A stretch of DNA of 15,758 bases, taken from contig JAUSPT010000007.1 of NCBI GenBank assembly GCA_030652805.1, positions 1 to 15,758 of the forward strand. Direction: 5' to 3'. How positions within the stretch are numbered: the first letter of the stretch is position 1; every line of letters starts with the position of its first letter. This DNA comes from a bacterium (GTDB taxonomy: Bacteria; JAHJDO01). Under the pieces are notes generated by a model. It did not search any database and was not told the DNA's origin. It saw only the letters and a list, made by a program, of their open reading frames with translations. This document shows, piece after piece, positions 1 through 7,291 of the stretch. The translations under genes and the position numbers were made by a program.

Positions 1-150
1 CCAGCTGTAACAAATTGGCTGATTGAGTACAATTTTAATCGCCCTCATCAAGCGCTTGATTATTTAACACCCATGAGATATATTGAGAATCACAATGAGA
101 ATCTTAAACAAAAAGTGTTACCTATGTGCCCAGCCAGCACACGAGTTTGA
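1..150 (+). CDS. Integrase-core transposase, C-terminal end (cut by window edge)
   Basis: The frame is open from base 1 to a TGA at 148-150 and gives 49 residues. It contains WLIEYNFNRPHQALDYLTP, the typical end of the DDE integrase core (rve) in IS3/IS481-type transposases, where YN..RPH.AL.Y.TP follows the last catalytic glutamate. The catalytic residues themselves would lie left of the window. Whether the element is intact cannot be judged. Only 53 bases separate its stop from rplU and I see no clear terminal inverted repeat in that gap, so it may be a remnant. Family membership is well supported; the exact IS family is not. Confidence 0.8.
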   Translation, partial: PAVTNWLIEYNFNRPHQALDYLTPMRYIENHNENLKQKVLPMCPASTRV

Positions 151-175
151 CAATTACTTATGTATATGATAATCT
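147..175 (+). promoter_or_regulatory. Sigma70-type promoter for the rplU operon
   Basis: TTGACA at 147-152 is a perfect -35 box. A 17-base spacer leads to TAATCT at 170-175 as the -10 box. Transcription would start near 182, about 20 bases before the rplU GTG, with the Shine-Dalgarno AAGGAG (191-196) just inside the leader. The -35 box overlaps the TGA stop of the upstream transposase. A second TTGACA at 179-184 has no -10 at the right distance. Confidence 0.65.
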
Positions 176-203
176 TCGTTGACAACTGGAAAGGAGATAT
201 AAA

Positions 204-536
204 GTGCAGGCAGTTATTGTTACAGGTGGTAAGCAGTTTAAAGTTTCAGAAGGGGATATTATAAAAACAGAGAAGATTGAAGAAAAGGTTGGTTGCAAGA
301 TCAATTTTGAACCTATCTTGATTTCTGATAAAGAAACCGTATCCATAGATAAAAGTCATCTAAAGAATGCTAAGGTTCATGGAGAAGTTATCTCACAGGT
401 CAAAGGGAAAAAAATTATAGCATTTAAAAAGAAAAGACGTAAGGGTTACAGTCGTAAGATTGGACATAGGCAGCTTTTAACGGAGGTTAAGATTGGGAAA
501 ATATCTCTTGGGAAGGTAGAGAAAAAGAATGCGTGA
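204..536 (+). CDS. rplU: Ribosomal protein bL21
   Basis: This is a 110-residue protein of the large ribosomal subunit that binds 23S rRNA. The N-terminus QAVIVTGGKQFKV and the C-terminal KKRRKGYSRKIGHRQ are hallmarks of bL21. Length is close to the usual 100-105, with a few extra basic C-terminal residues. The start is GTG, chosen because the family begins a few residues before AVIVTGGKQ and because AAGGAG lies 7 bases upstream. The next gene starts inside its last codons, so the two are probably translationally coupled. The usual next gene, rpmA for bL27, is absent. Confidence 0.95.
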   Translation: MQAVIVTGGKQFKVSEGDIIKTEKIEEKVGCKINFEPILISDKETVSIDKSHLKNAKVHGEVISQVKGKKIIAFKKKRRKGYSRKIGHRQLLTEVKIGKISLGKVEKKNA

Positions 537-1176
537 TAGAAAACTAGAAGCAGATATTATAGCTTTAAAGGAATTCATTCGGCTATGGGTCGCGTTTGGA
601 GACCTGCTAAAACAAGGTGGAGAGAATTTAGCTTCTAAAAATGCGGGAAAAGAGCAGGAGTTTATGGAATCCAAAAGTCTTCTTGCGCGTAAGTATGAGT
701 CAATAATCGGGATACTTGAAAGTCAATACAGTCCTGACAATAAAATATCAAGTATACTTAGTCAGTCAGTTTCATTGAGTAATATAGCTGCCTCGGATAT
801 GCAATCCAGAAAACTGGGAAATGACTGGCATGTTTCCTATATATTCTTGAATAAACGATTGGGGGGTCTTGAAGGCAAGAGAGAGGAGCTTACAAAGATC
901 AGCACACTAGGAACTATAATTATGCCAAAAATCAGAAGATGGTTAATTAAGCTTTTCATTTTTGTAATACTAATAGCTATTTTGACAGCAGGAGCTTATG
1001 TTGGATATAGAGTGTTTTTTGTAAAGACTGTTGCAGAACCTGAGGCAAAGACAAATGTTCCTGCACAAGCAGTGGAAAGTGTTGTTGAGGATAAGTCTAT
1101 TATTACTAATATTAGAAACATGCTAGACCAGATATCAAGTAGGATAAAGAAAGATGAGCAAAGCAAAATTAAGTAG
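529..1176 (+). CDS. Single-pass membrane protein of unknown function
   Basis: I do not recognise this 215-residue protein. Residues 1-135 are mostly helical-looking and charged, with no signal peptide, and include KEFIRLWVAFGDLLKQGG near the N-terminus. A basic KIRR patch at 134-137 precedes one strong membrane segment at about 138-163. The segment is followed by a Pro/Ala/Glu linker and a short charged helix to the C-terminus. By the positive-inside rule the N-terminal part should be cytoplasmic and the last 50 residues outside. ATG at 529 overlaps the rplU stop by 8 bases. The HU gene follows 13 bases later, its Shine-Dalgarno overlapping this stop. Being locked between rplU and HU suggests co-expression in growing cells, but no function can be assigned. 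Confidence 0.85.
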   Translation: MRDRKLEADIIALKEFIRLWVAFGDLLKQGGENLASKNAGKEQEFMESKSLLARKYESIIGILESQYSPDNKISSILSQSVSLSNIAASDMQSRKLGNDWHVSYIFLNKRLGGLEGKREELTKISTLGTIIMPKIRRWLIKLFIFVILIAILTAGAYVGYRVFFVKTVAEPEAKTNVPAQAVESVVEDKSIITNIRNMLDQISSRIKKDEQSKIK

Positions 1177-1189
1177 GAGGTATTAGGTA

Positions 1190-1465
1190 ATGACAAAAAG
1201 AGACATTGTAATAAAAATTTCTGAAGAATTGGGAGTAACTCAAATTATCGTAGCAAAAGTGGTTGATAAACTATTGCATTATGTGTGTGATAGTGTTCTC
1301 AAAGGAGAAAAGGTAGAATTGCGCAACTTTGGTGTTTTTAAACAAAAGTCGAGAAAAGCCAGATTAGGCCGTAATCCAAAGACCGGACAAGAAGTGCCTA
1401 TCCCTGCAAGAAAGGTTGTTTTATTCAAGCCGGGAAAAATAATGAAAGAAAGGATGCTTAGCTAG
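1190..1465 (+). CDS. HU/IHF-family DNA-binding protein
   Basis: This is a 91-residue histone-like protein, the standard length for HU. It has the N-terminal helical dimerisation region (1-40), then RNFGVFKQKSRKARLGRNP with GRNPKTG at 60-66. That is the tip of the DNA-binding beta arm, whose proline (63) intercalates between base pairs and bends DNA. The C-terminal FKPGK is also typical. It should act as a dimer in nucleoid packing. AGGAGG at 1175-1180 sits 9 bases before the ATG. It is the last gene of the rplU transcription unit before a terminator-like hairpin. HU and IHF subunits cannot be told apart securely from sequence alone. Confidence 0.93.
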   Translation: MTKRDIVIKISEELGVTQIIVAKVVDKLLHYVCDSVLKGEKVELRNFGVFKQKSRKARLGRNPKTGQEVPIPARKVVLFKPGKIMKERMLS

Positions 1466-1487
1466 AGAAGATATGTTTTTTAAGCGC

Positions 1488-1524
1488 AAGGCTCGGCTTT
1501 TTAGTATCCGGGTCTTATTTTTTT
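1488..1524 (+). terminator. Rho-independent terminator after the HU gene
   Basis: A 9-bp stem, AAGGCTCGG (1488-1496) with CCGGGTCTT (1508-1516), includes two G-U pairs in RNA. It closes an 11-base loop and is followed by ATTTTTTT (1517-1524). Position just after the HU stop and the T run fit an intrinsic terminator. It would separate the rplU group from purM, though read-through to purM, 10 bases further on, is possible. Confidence 0.55.
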
Positions 1525-1534
1525 GTGATAAAAG

Positions 1535-2557
1535 ATGAAAAAGTTAACGTATAAAAAAGCTGGCGTGGATATAAAAAAAGGGGACAAATTTGTAGACATA
1601 ATAAAGCCTCTTGCAAAATCTACCTTTGATAAAGGTGTACTTAGTGGTTTAGGTAGTTTTGCGGGCTTTTATGAGCCTGATATTACTAAGTATACTAAAC
1701 CGGTTCTTGTTGGCGCAACAGATGGCGTTGGCACAAAGCTTGAAATAGCCTGCAAGTGTAAAACATATAACACTGTTGGCATAGACCTGGTGGCAATGTG
1801 TGTGAATGATCTTATTGTGCAGGGCGCAAAGCCTTTATTCTTTCTTGATTATTTAGCTACAGGGCGTCTTAATGTTAAAAGCGCAGCAAGTGTTGTAGAA
1901 GGAATTGTCAAGGGATGCAGGGAGGCGGATTGTGCTTTGCTTGGCGGAGAAACAGCAGAAATGCCCGGATTTTATAAGCCGGGAGAATATGAGCTTGCAG
2001 GTTTTACTGTAGGAATTGTGGATAAGAATAAAATAATAACCGGAGCAAAAATCGCTTCAGATGATATCATAATAGGACTTCAATCCTCAGGGCTGCACAG
2101 CAATGGATTTTCTTTAGTAAGAAAGGTGTTTAATGTTGATAAAATTGGTTCAGCATTAAAAAAAGAGCTTCTGACACCTACCAGAATTTATGTCAAGGTC
2201 ATTATGAAGCTTTTGGGAAAATGCGAGATAAAAGGCATGGCGCATATAACCGGCGGAGGTATTGAAGGAAATCTTGCAAGGATTCTCCCAAAAAATTGTC
2301 AGGCTCATATAAATACAAAAAGTTGGAAAACACCACATATATTTGAACAAATTCAGAAAAAAGGGAATATTGAATCAAAAGAAATGTTCAAAGTATTTAA
2401 TATGGGAATCGGGATGATACTTGTGGTTTCCAAAAAAGAATCTGACAAAGCCATGTCTTTTCTCTCTAAAATAGGAGAAAAAGCCTATTTGCTCGGAGAG
2501 ATTTCTAAGGGCAAGCGTGGAGTGAAACTAGTTAGTATTTCCCATGATCTTCTTTAG
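1535..2557 (+). CDS. purM: Phosphoribosylformylglycinamidine cyclo-ligase (AIR synthetase)
   Basis: This 340-residue enzyme closes the imidazole ring in purine synthesis, converting FGAM and ATP to AIR in the cytoplasm. The length matches the family. Signature stretches are ATDGVGTKL at 61-69 (nucleotide-binding loop), GIDLVAMCVND at 82-92, LLGGETAEMPG at 135-145 and GLQSSGLHSNGFSL at 181-194. ITGGGIEGN lies in the C-terminal half. The ATG start is chosen by family length; no good Shine-Dalgarno is visible. Its natural partner purN is not directly next to it: a reverse-strand gene lies between, and that gene's 3' end overlaps the last 26 bases of purM. Confidence 0.96.
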   Translation: MKKLTYKKAGVDIKKGDKFVDIIKPLAKSTFDKGVLSGLGSFAGFYEPDITKYTKPVLVGATDGVGTKLEIACKCKTYNTVGIDLVAMCVNDLIVQGAKPLFFLDYLATGRLNVKSAASVVEGIVKGCREADCALLGGETAEMPGFYKPGEYELAGFTVGIVDKNKIITGAKIASDDIIIGLQSSGLHSNGFSLVRKVFNVDKIGSALKKELLTPTRIYVKVIMKLLGKCEIKGMAHITGGGIEGNLARILPKNCQAHINTKSWKTPHIFEQIQKKGNIESKEMFKVFNMGIGMILVVSKKESDKAMSFLSKIGEKAYLLGEISKGKRGVKLVSISHDLL

Positions 2558-3644
2558 CTTTTCTCGCCGCAACAATGTTTTTACAGGGGGTATTTGGTGG
2601 TACAGCACAGCCGCTACCTAGAACATATCTCCCTCCGGGCTTACCTTCTTGCACGCAATGCATTGCCTCTTCGTACACCTGATCAGAAGTTCCATTCAGG
2701 AGAGTTAGACAACTAATGCCTCCCATTAAGGTAATCTGGGAACCTATTTCATCTTTTGTGTGTTTTACGGTCATTCCACTTGTGGGATCTATACCGTCCA
2801 TAGCGTCGATGCCAATAGAGGGCAAGCTCTTAAGCAGAGGATTATAGTTACCGCAACAATGTTTATAACAGAAAACACCACGAACGTGTATTTCCTCTAC
2901 TATAGCCTTATATGCTGGAACGCAAAAGCGTTCATAAATATCAGGAGAGATAACACTTGCCGAAGCATATGAATCGCCTATGTATATACAATCAATACCA
3001 ACTTTAATGAATGCCTTGACCTTTTCGATGGAAATCTCAACTGCTTTGTCAATAAGTGCACATGCCAACTCTGGGTTGTCATAAAAACTCATGAGGGCAA
3101 TTTCTGAACTCCCCATTTTTTCTACCATAAAATTGATCGTCTGCGAACTACACATACCAACCGTAAACAATCTTTTTTCATGAGCTTTTACAATGCACTC
3201 TTTGACTGTTTCTAAACAGCCTTTTTCAAGGTATTCTTCTGCAAACACAACTTCAATCATATTCACATCTGATAAACTATTTACGACGGACTGTGGATTG
3301 CATGGAATGAACTTTCCACCACCCTTGACGTCATAAAACCCTTCTTGTTTCCCGCTTTTTTTATCACGTTGCACAAGTTTACCATTTTCTTCTCTTGCAA
3401 CTTTATCATGAAACCACGTAAGTTCAGGGCCCAAACAAAACCGTACCCCATCTGCCTGATATTTTAGTGCTGCTTCAAGCATGCATTCTGTACCGAGTGA
3501 TGGATTAATGAGCGCATCTTCAAATCTATATCCACATGCTAAACAAGCATGATCTGTATAAATTGTTGGGAAAAATGGAACGCAATCCGGCATCTCACCA
3601 GAAAAAACACTTCGCATTCTATCTATGGAGTTCATTTGTTTCAT
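2532..3644 (-). CDS. Uroporphyrinogen decarboxylase-family protein, MtaA/CmuA-like methyltransferase type
   Basis: This 370-residue TIM-barrel protein belongs to the UroD superfamily. It carries HCCGN (His262, Cys264) and a later GSGCAVPPNTP (Cys346). This HxC...C arrangement is the zinc site of corrinoid or cobamide-dependent methyltransferases such as MtaA, where zinc activates a thiol acceptor. True HemE lacks it, so haem synthesis is unlikely. Asp224 in IGDSYAS and GIDP (284-287) lie where the family keeps barrel residues. Substrate and methyl acceptor cannot be read from the sequence, and no corrinoid protein or reactivase gene is in the window. It is convergent with purM and overlaps it by 26 bases. 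No strong Shine-Dalgarno precedes ATG 3644; Met4 is an alternative start. Its orientation suggests insertion into a former purMN operon. Confidence 0.85.
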   Translation of the reverse strand: MKQMNSIDRMRSVFSGEMPDCVPFFPTIYTDHACLACGYRFEDALINPSLGTECMLEAALKYQADGVRFCLGPELTWFHDKVAREENGKLVQRDKKSGKQEGFYDVKGGGKFIPCNPQSVVNSLSDVNMIEVVFAEEYLEKGCLETVKECIVKAHEKRLFTVGMCSSQTINFMVEKMGSSEIALMSFYDNPELACALIDKAVEISIEKVKAFIKVGIDCIYIGDSYASASVISPDIYERFCVPAYKAIVEEIHVRGVFCYKHCCGNYNPLLKSLPSIGIDAMDGIDPTSGMTVKHTKDEIGSQITLMGGISCLTLLNGTSDQVYEEAMHCVQEGKPGGRYVLGSGCAVPPNTPCKNIVAARKAKEDHGKY

Positions 3645-3788
3645 AATATTTCAGTATCTAACATTAATCATTGAACGTTTGCTGCTACTTTAGAATTACA
3701 GTATCTCAAATTGTTTAAAACATCAATAAGAAATACATAAAATGTGTGCTTGTACTCTGTTTTGTCCCTTGAGTTGTAGGTGTATTAT

Positions 3789-3817
3789 TTGATTTATTAT
3801 AGTCCATGAGATATAAT
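3789..3817 (+). promoter_or_regulatory. Promoter for purN-tyrA-aroA-cmk, predicted near-leaderless
   Basis: TTGATT at 3789-3794, a 17-base spacer, and a perfect TATAAT at 3812-3817. Transcription starting about 7 bases after the -10 box would fall at about 3824, two bases before the purN ATG at 3826. There is no Shine-Dalgarno upstream of that ATG, which agrees with a leaderless or nearly leaderless message. Confidence 0.65.
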
Positions 3818-3825
3818 CAAAAGCC

Positions 3826-4437
3826 ATGATAAATAAAGCGAAATTAGGAGTTTTGGTTTCAGGCAGAGGGTCTAATCTTCAGTCTATTATTGATAATATT
3901 GAAAAAGGAAAATTGAATGCGGAAATAGCAATTGTTATAAGTGATGTAAAGGATGCCTATGCTCTGGAAAGGGCAAGGAAGCATAATATAAAAACATGTT
4001 TTATTAATCCAAAAGATTTTAAAAACCACAGCGGATTTTTTGATGAAATAGGAAAGATTCTCAAACAAAACAGTGTTGAATATGTGATTCTTGCAGGATT
4101 TATGAGAATAGTTCCTTTATCACTGATAAATGCATATAAAAATAAAATGTTGAATATTCATCCTGCTCTGCTTCCTTCTTTCCCAGGATTGGGCGTGCAG
4201 AAAAAAGCACTGGAATATGGAGTGAAATATTCCGGCTGCACAGTGCATTTTGTTGATGAAGGATGTGATACAGGGCCTATAGTTCTTCAGGCAGTTGTTC
4301 CTGTGCTTGAGAATGATACTGAGGAAACTCTATCTCAGCGTATCCTTAAAGAAGAACATAGAATTTATTCGGAGGCTATTGATAGGGTCATAAATGGTAA
4401 GGTAAAGATTGTAAAGAGAAGAGTAATAAAAAAATGA
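3826..4437 (+). CDS. purN: Phosphoribosylglycinamide formyltransferase (GAR transformylase)
   Basis: This 203-residue cytosolic enzyme transfers the formyl group of 10-formyl-THF to GAR, the third step of purine synthesis. SGRGSNLQ at 12-19 is the phosphate-binding loop. Catalytic residues are Asn110 and His112 in NIHPALLPSF and Asp148 in DEGCDTGP, matching Asn106, His108 and Asp144 of the E. coli enzyme. The start at 3826 puts the first beta strand at the normal distance from the N-terminus. There is no ribosome-binding site and the promoter -10 box ends only 8 bases upstream. The TGA stop overlaps the tyrA ATG (ATGA), implying coupled translation. Confidence 0.96.
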   Translation: MINKAKLGVLVSGRGSNLQSIIDNIEKGKLNAEIAIVISDVKDAYALERARKHNIKTCFINPKDFKNHSGFFDEIGKILKQNSVEYVILAGFMRIVPLSLINAYKNKMLNIHPALLPSFPGLGVQKKALEYGVKYSGCTVHFVDEGCDTGPIVLQAVVPVLENDTEETLSQRILKEEHRIYSEAIDRVINGKVKIVKRRVIKK

Positions 4438-5300
4438 AAAAGAAACTATTTAACAAAGTTTGCATATTTGGTGTTGGACTTATTGGCGGTTCTATAGGTA
4501 TGGCGATCAAAAAGAATGGATTAGCTGATAAAGTTATTGGTATCGGCAGAAACATTAAAAAACTTAAAAAAGCTGTTTTAGCAGGAGCAGTTGATACAGT
4601 TACAACAGATTATATCAAAGAAGTTAAGGATGCGGATCTGGTAATTCTGTCAATGCATATAAAATCCTCTATTGAAGCTGCAAAAAGAATAGCCCCTTTT
4701 TTAAAAAAAGACGCAGTAGTTACTGACGTAGAAAGCACAAAAGAACTGTTTTATAAGAAGATGCAGGAGATACTGCCTGATGGAATACATTTTGTTGGTG
4801 CGCATCCAATAGCTGGTTTAGAAAGACACGGTGTTGATGTTGCAACCCATAGATTGTTTAATGGAGCTGTGTGTGTGATTACAAAAACCTCAAAAACAAA
4901 TAAAGATGCGCTCCTAAAAGTTAAAAAGCTATGGAATAAAATGGGAGCTGATGTTGTGCTTTTCTCGCCAAGTCAACATGATAAGCTGGTTGCTCTTACA
5001 AGTCATCTGCCTCATATAGCGGCTGTATCACTTGTTAGTGCTCTGGGCAAAACAGACACAATAGACAAAGATTTAAAACTTGTCATTGGGAAAGGGTTCA
5101 GGGATACAACCAGAATTGCTTCAAGCTCTCCTCAAATGTGGCAGGAGATATGTATAACAAATAAAAAGAATATCTTAGATGCTTTATCAAGATTCCAAAG
5201 AGAACTGGGCAAGATATACAAATTAATACACAAATCTGACAGAGAAGAACTAATCAAAAAGCTTGAAGAGGCAAAATCTCTTAGAACTAGTTTGAAGTAA
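4434..5300 (+). CDS. tyrA: Prephenate/arogenate dehydrogenase
   Basis: This 288-residue enzyme of the tyrosine branch oxidatively decarboxylates prephenate (or arogenate) with NAD(P). GVGLIGGS at 13-20 is the Rossmann dinucleotide loop. HPIAG at 124-128 holds the conserved active-site histidine. TSHLPH at 189-194 and the helical C-terminal dimerisation domain ending in ASSSPQMW are typical. There is no chorismate mutase domain or C-terminal ACT domain, so tyrosine feedback through an ACT module is not expected. The gene overlaps purN by 4 bases and aroA follows after 13, so two successive aromatic-pathway genes ride on a purine promoter. Cofactor and substrate preference cannot be decided here. 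Confidence 0.93.
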   Translation: MKKKLFNKVCIFGVGLIGGSIGMAIKKNGLADKVIGIGRNIKKLKKAVLAGAVDTVTTDYIKEVKDADLVILSMHIKSSIEAAKRIAPFLKKDAVVTDVESTKELFYKKMQEILPDGIHFVGAHPIAGLERHGVDVATHRLFNGAVCVITKTSKTNKDALLKVKKLWNKMGADVVLFSPSQHDKLVALTSHLPHIAAVSLVSALGKTDTIDKDLKLVIGKGFRDTTRIASSSPQMWQEICITNKKNILDALSRFQRELGKIYKLIHKSDREELIKKLEEAKSLRTSLK

Positions 5301-5313
5301 AAAGATAGGATTC

Positions 5314-6639
5314 ATGCACTCAATAACAGTAAGATCAGTAAATAAATTATCCGGTACTATTTATGTTCCCGGGGATAAATCAATCTCCCACAGAGCAATT
5401 ATTCTTGGCTCTCTGGCAAAGGGGACAACAAGAATAACAGGGTTTCTTGAGAGTGAGGATTGCATGAGAACAGTTGAAATTTTCAGGCAGCTTGGTGTTG
5501 ATATATCTAAGGTGGGAAAGGAGTTAGTGATAACTTCAAATGGTCTCCATAGACTAAAAGAGCCCAAGGAGGATTTATATGCAGGTAACTCCGGAACAAC
5601 AATGAGACTTATGCTTGGAGTTCTGGCAGGTCAGAAGTTTACTTCAAGAATTACGGGGGATGATTCTCTTTGCAAAAGACCTATGAAAAGAGTCACAGAT
5701 CCTCTCAGGCAAATGGGTGCCAAGATTACAGGTAAAGATAATGCTAATTATGCTCCTATTACAATTTGTGGAGGAGCTCTCTCTGCAATAGAGTACAAGT
5801 CTCCTATTTCAAGCGCTCAGGTGAAGTCTTCCATACTTTTAGCAGGTTTATATGCGAATGGCACAACATCTGTTATTGAGCCTTTTAAGTCAAGAGATCA
5901 TACAGAGGTAATGTTAAAATATCTTGGCGCAGATTTAAAAGTAGATGAAACCAAGGTATCAATAAAGGGAGAGGGACATTTAACGTCAAGAGATATAGTT
6001 GTTCCTGGAGACATTTCTTCTGCCGCGTTTTTTATTGTAGCTGCTTCATGCTTAGAAGGATCAGAAATTGTAATTAAAAATGTAGGAGTAAATCCTACCC
6101 GGACGGGTATAATTGATGTGATGAGAAGAATGGGCGCAGATATAGAATTAAAAAACAAAAAAACAATCTCAGAAGAGCCTCGGACAGATATTCTTATTAA
6201 AAGCAGCAGGCTTAAGGGCATTACTATTGAACCCAAGGAAATTCCAAGAATAATTGATGAAATTCCAATAATTGCAGTTGCTGCCGCTAGAGCGCGTGAA
6301 GAAACTGTAATTAAAGGAGTCTCTGAATTGAAAGTTAAAGAAAGCAACAGGCTCATGGCAATTCATGATCTGTTTCACTACTTTGGAATGAAGCTCAATG
6401 ATTGCAGTTCTAAAAGATTGGTTATTCCAGGAGAGCAAGATATGAAACCTAAAATCTTCGGGGACGTATGTAACAGCCTTGGAGATCATAGAATAGCTAT
6501 GACCGGGATTATCATGGGACTTATGGCAAAGGGTACAACAAAGATATTTAATACAGATTGTATTAATACATCTTTCCCTGGTTTTATAGAAATATTGGGA
6601 AAAATAACTCCTAAAGGGACGATTGAAATTGAGAAATAA
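5314..6639 (+). CDS. aroA: 3-phosphoshikimate 1-carboxyvinyltransferase (EPSP synthase)
   Basis: This 441-residue enzyme joins PEP to shikimate-3-phosphate, the sixth step of the shikimate pathway. Motifs are DKSISHR at 21-27, GNSGTTMR at 91-98 (PEP loop), RPMKRV at 122-127, SAQVKS at 167-172 and GDHRIAMT near the C-terminus. KRPM.RV..PL and SAQVKS..LLAGL resemble the Bacillus/CP4 type (class II), although the PEP-loop glycine is kept, unlike the alanine of CP4. ATG 5314 has TAGGA just upstream. The end overlaps cmk by 17 bases. Confidence 0.96.
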   Translation: MHSITVRSVNKLSGTIYVPGDKSISHRAIILGSLAKGTTRITGFLESEDCMRTVEIFRQLGVDISKVGKELVITSNGLHRLKEPKEDLYAGNSGTTMRLMLGVLAGQKFTSRITGDDSLCKRPMKRVTDPLRQMGAKITGKDNANYAPITICGGALSAIEYKSPISSAQVKSSILLAGLYANGTTSVIEPFKSRDHTEVMLKYLGADLKVDETKVSIKGEGHLTSRDIVVPGDISSAAFFIVAASCLEGSEIVIKNVGVNPTRTGIIDVMRRMGADIELKNKKTISEEPRTDILIKSSRLKGITIEPKEIPRIIDEIPIIAVAAARAREETVIKGVSELKVKESNRLMAIHDLFHYFGMKLNDCSSKRLVIPGEQDMKPKIFGDVCNSLGDHRIAMTGIIMGLMAKGTTKIFNTDCINTSFPGFIEILGKITPKGTIEIEK

Positions 6640-7291
6640 GCTAACTATAGCCATTGATGGGCCTGCTGGTTCAGGCAAAAGCAGCGTTTCAAAGATTATT
6701 GCAAAAAGATTGGGACTTTTGTATGTAGATACAGGAGCTATGTACAGAGCGCTTACACTTAAGGCTATTGAAAATGGTGTTAATATAAAAAAAGAGATGG
6801 CATTAGTAGAGCTTGCACATAATACAGAAATTGAGCTAATTCATCAGGAAGAAAAAACTGTTGTCTTACTTGATGGACAAGATGTAACAGAAAAAATAAG
6901 AGGGACTAATGTAACAAATAATGTCTTTTATCTTGCCAGAGCAGAAGGAGTAAGAGAGTGCATGAAGAGGCTGCAGAGGAAAATTGCAGAAAAAGGCGAT
7001 GTCGTAATGGAAGGACGAGATATCACAACGGTTATATTGCCTGATGCAGACTATAAGTTTTATCTGGATGCTTCTTTTGAGGAGCGTGTGAAAAGGCGCA
7101 GGAAAGAGTTAGAACAAAATGGCCAGCAAATTGTGGAATCAGAACTCTCAAAAGATATAAAAATGCGAGACAAAAAAGATTTGACAAGAAAAATAGCACC
7201 TTTAATAAAAGCAGAGGATGCTATTGTTATTGACTCAACAGGAATGAGTTTGGAAGAAGAAGCAGAAACAGTCATATCCTACATAACATGA
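6623..7291 (+). CDS. cmk: Cytidylate kinase
   Basis: This 222-residue P-loop kinase phosphorylates CMP and dCMP with ATP, recycling nucleotides from RNA and lipid turnover. The P-loop GPAGSGKS is at 13-20, DTGAMYR at 36-42 contacts the nucleotide, EGRDI binds the base region, and a basic stretch around KRRRKELEQNG fits the LID. The start is TTG at 6623, inside aroA; TTG at 6629 is equally possible and changes only two residues. AAAGGGA just upstream can serve as ribosome-binding site. The aroA-cmk overlap and rpsA nearby match a common bacterial order. Confidence 0.94.
   Translation: MKLRNKLTIAIDGPAGSGKSSVSKIIAKRLGLLYVDTGAMYRALTLKAIENGVNIKKEMALVELAHNTEIELIHQEEKTVVLLDGQDVTEKIRGTNVTNNVFYLARAEGVRECMKRLQRKIAEKGDVVMEGRDITTVILPDADYKFYLDASFEERVKRRRKELEQNGQQIVESELSKDIKMRDKKDLTRKIAPLIKAEDAIVIDSTGMSLEEEAETVISYIT

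Noticed and set aside
179-184. Second TTGACA before rplU as a -35 box.
   Set aside because: A matching -10 would fall on the rplU start codon and does not resemble TATAAT.
2532-3644. Calling the UroD-family gene hemE.
   Set aside because: It has the HxC...C zinc ligands of methyltransferases and lacks a haem-gene context.
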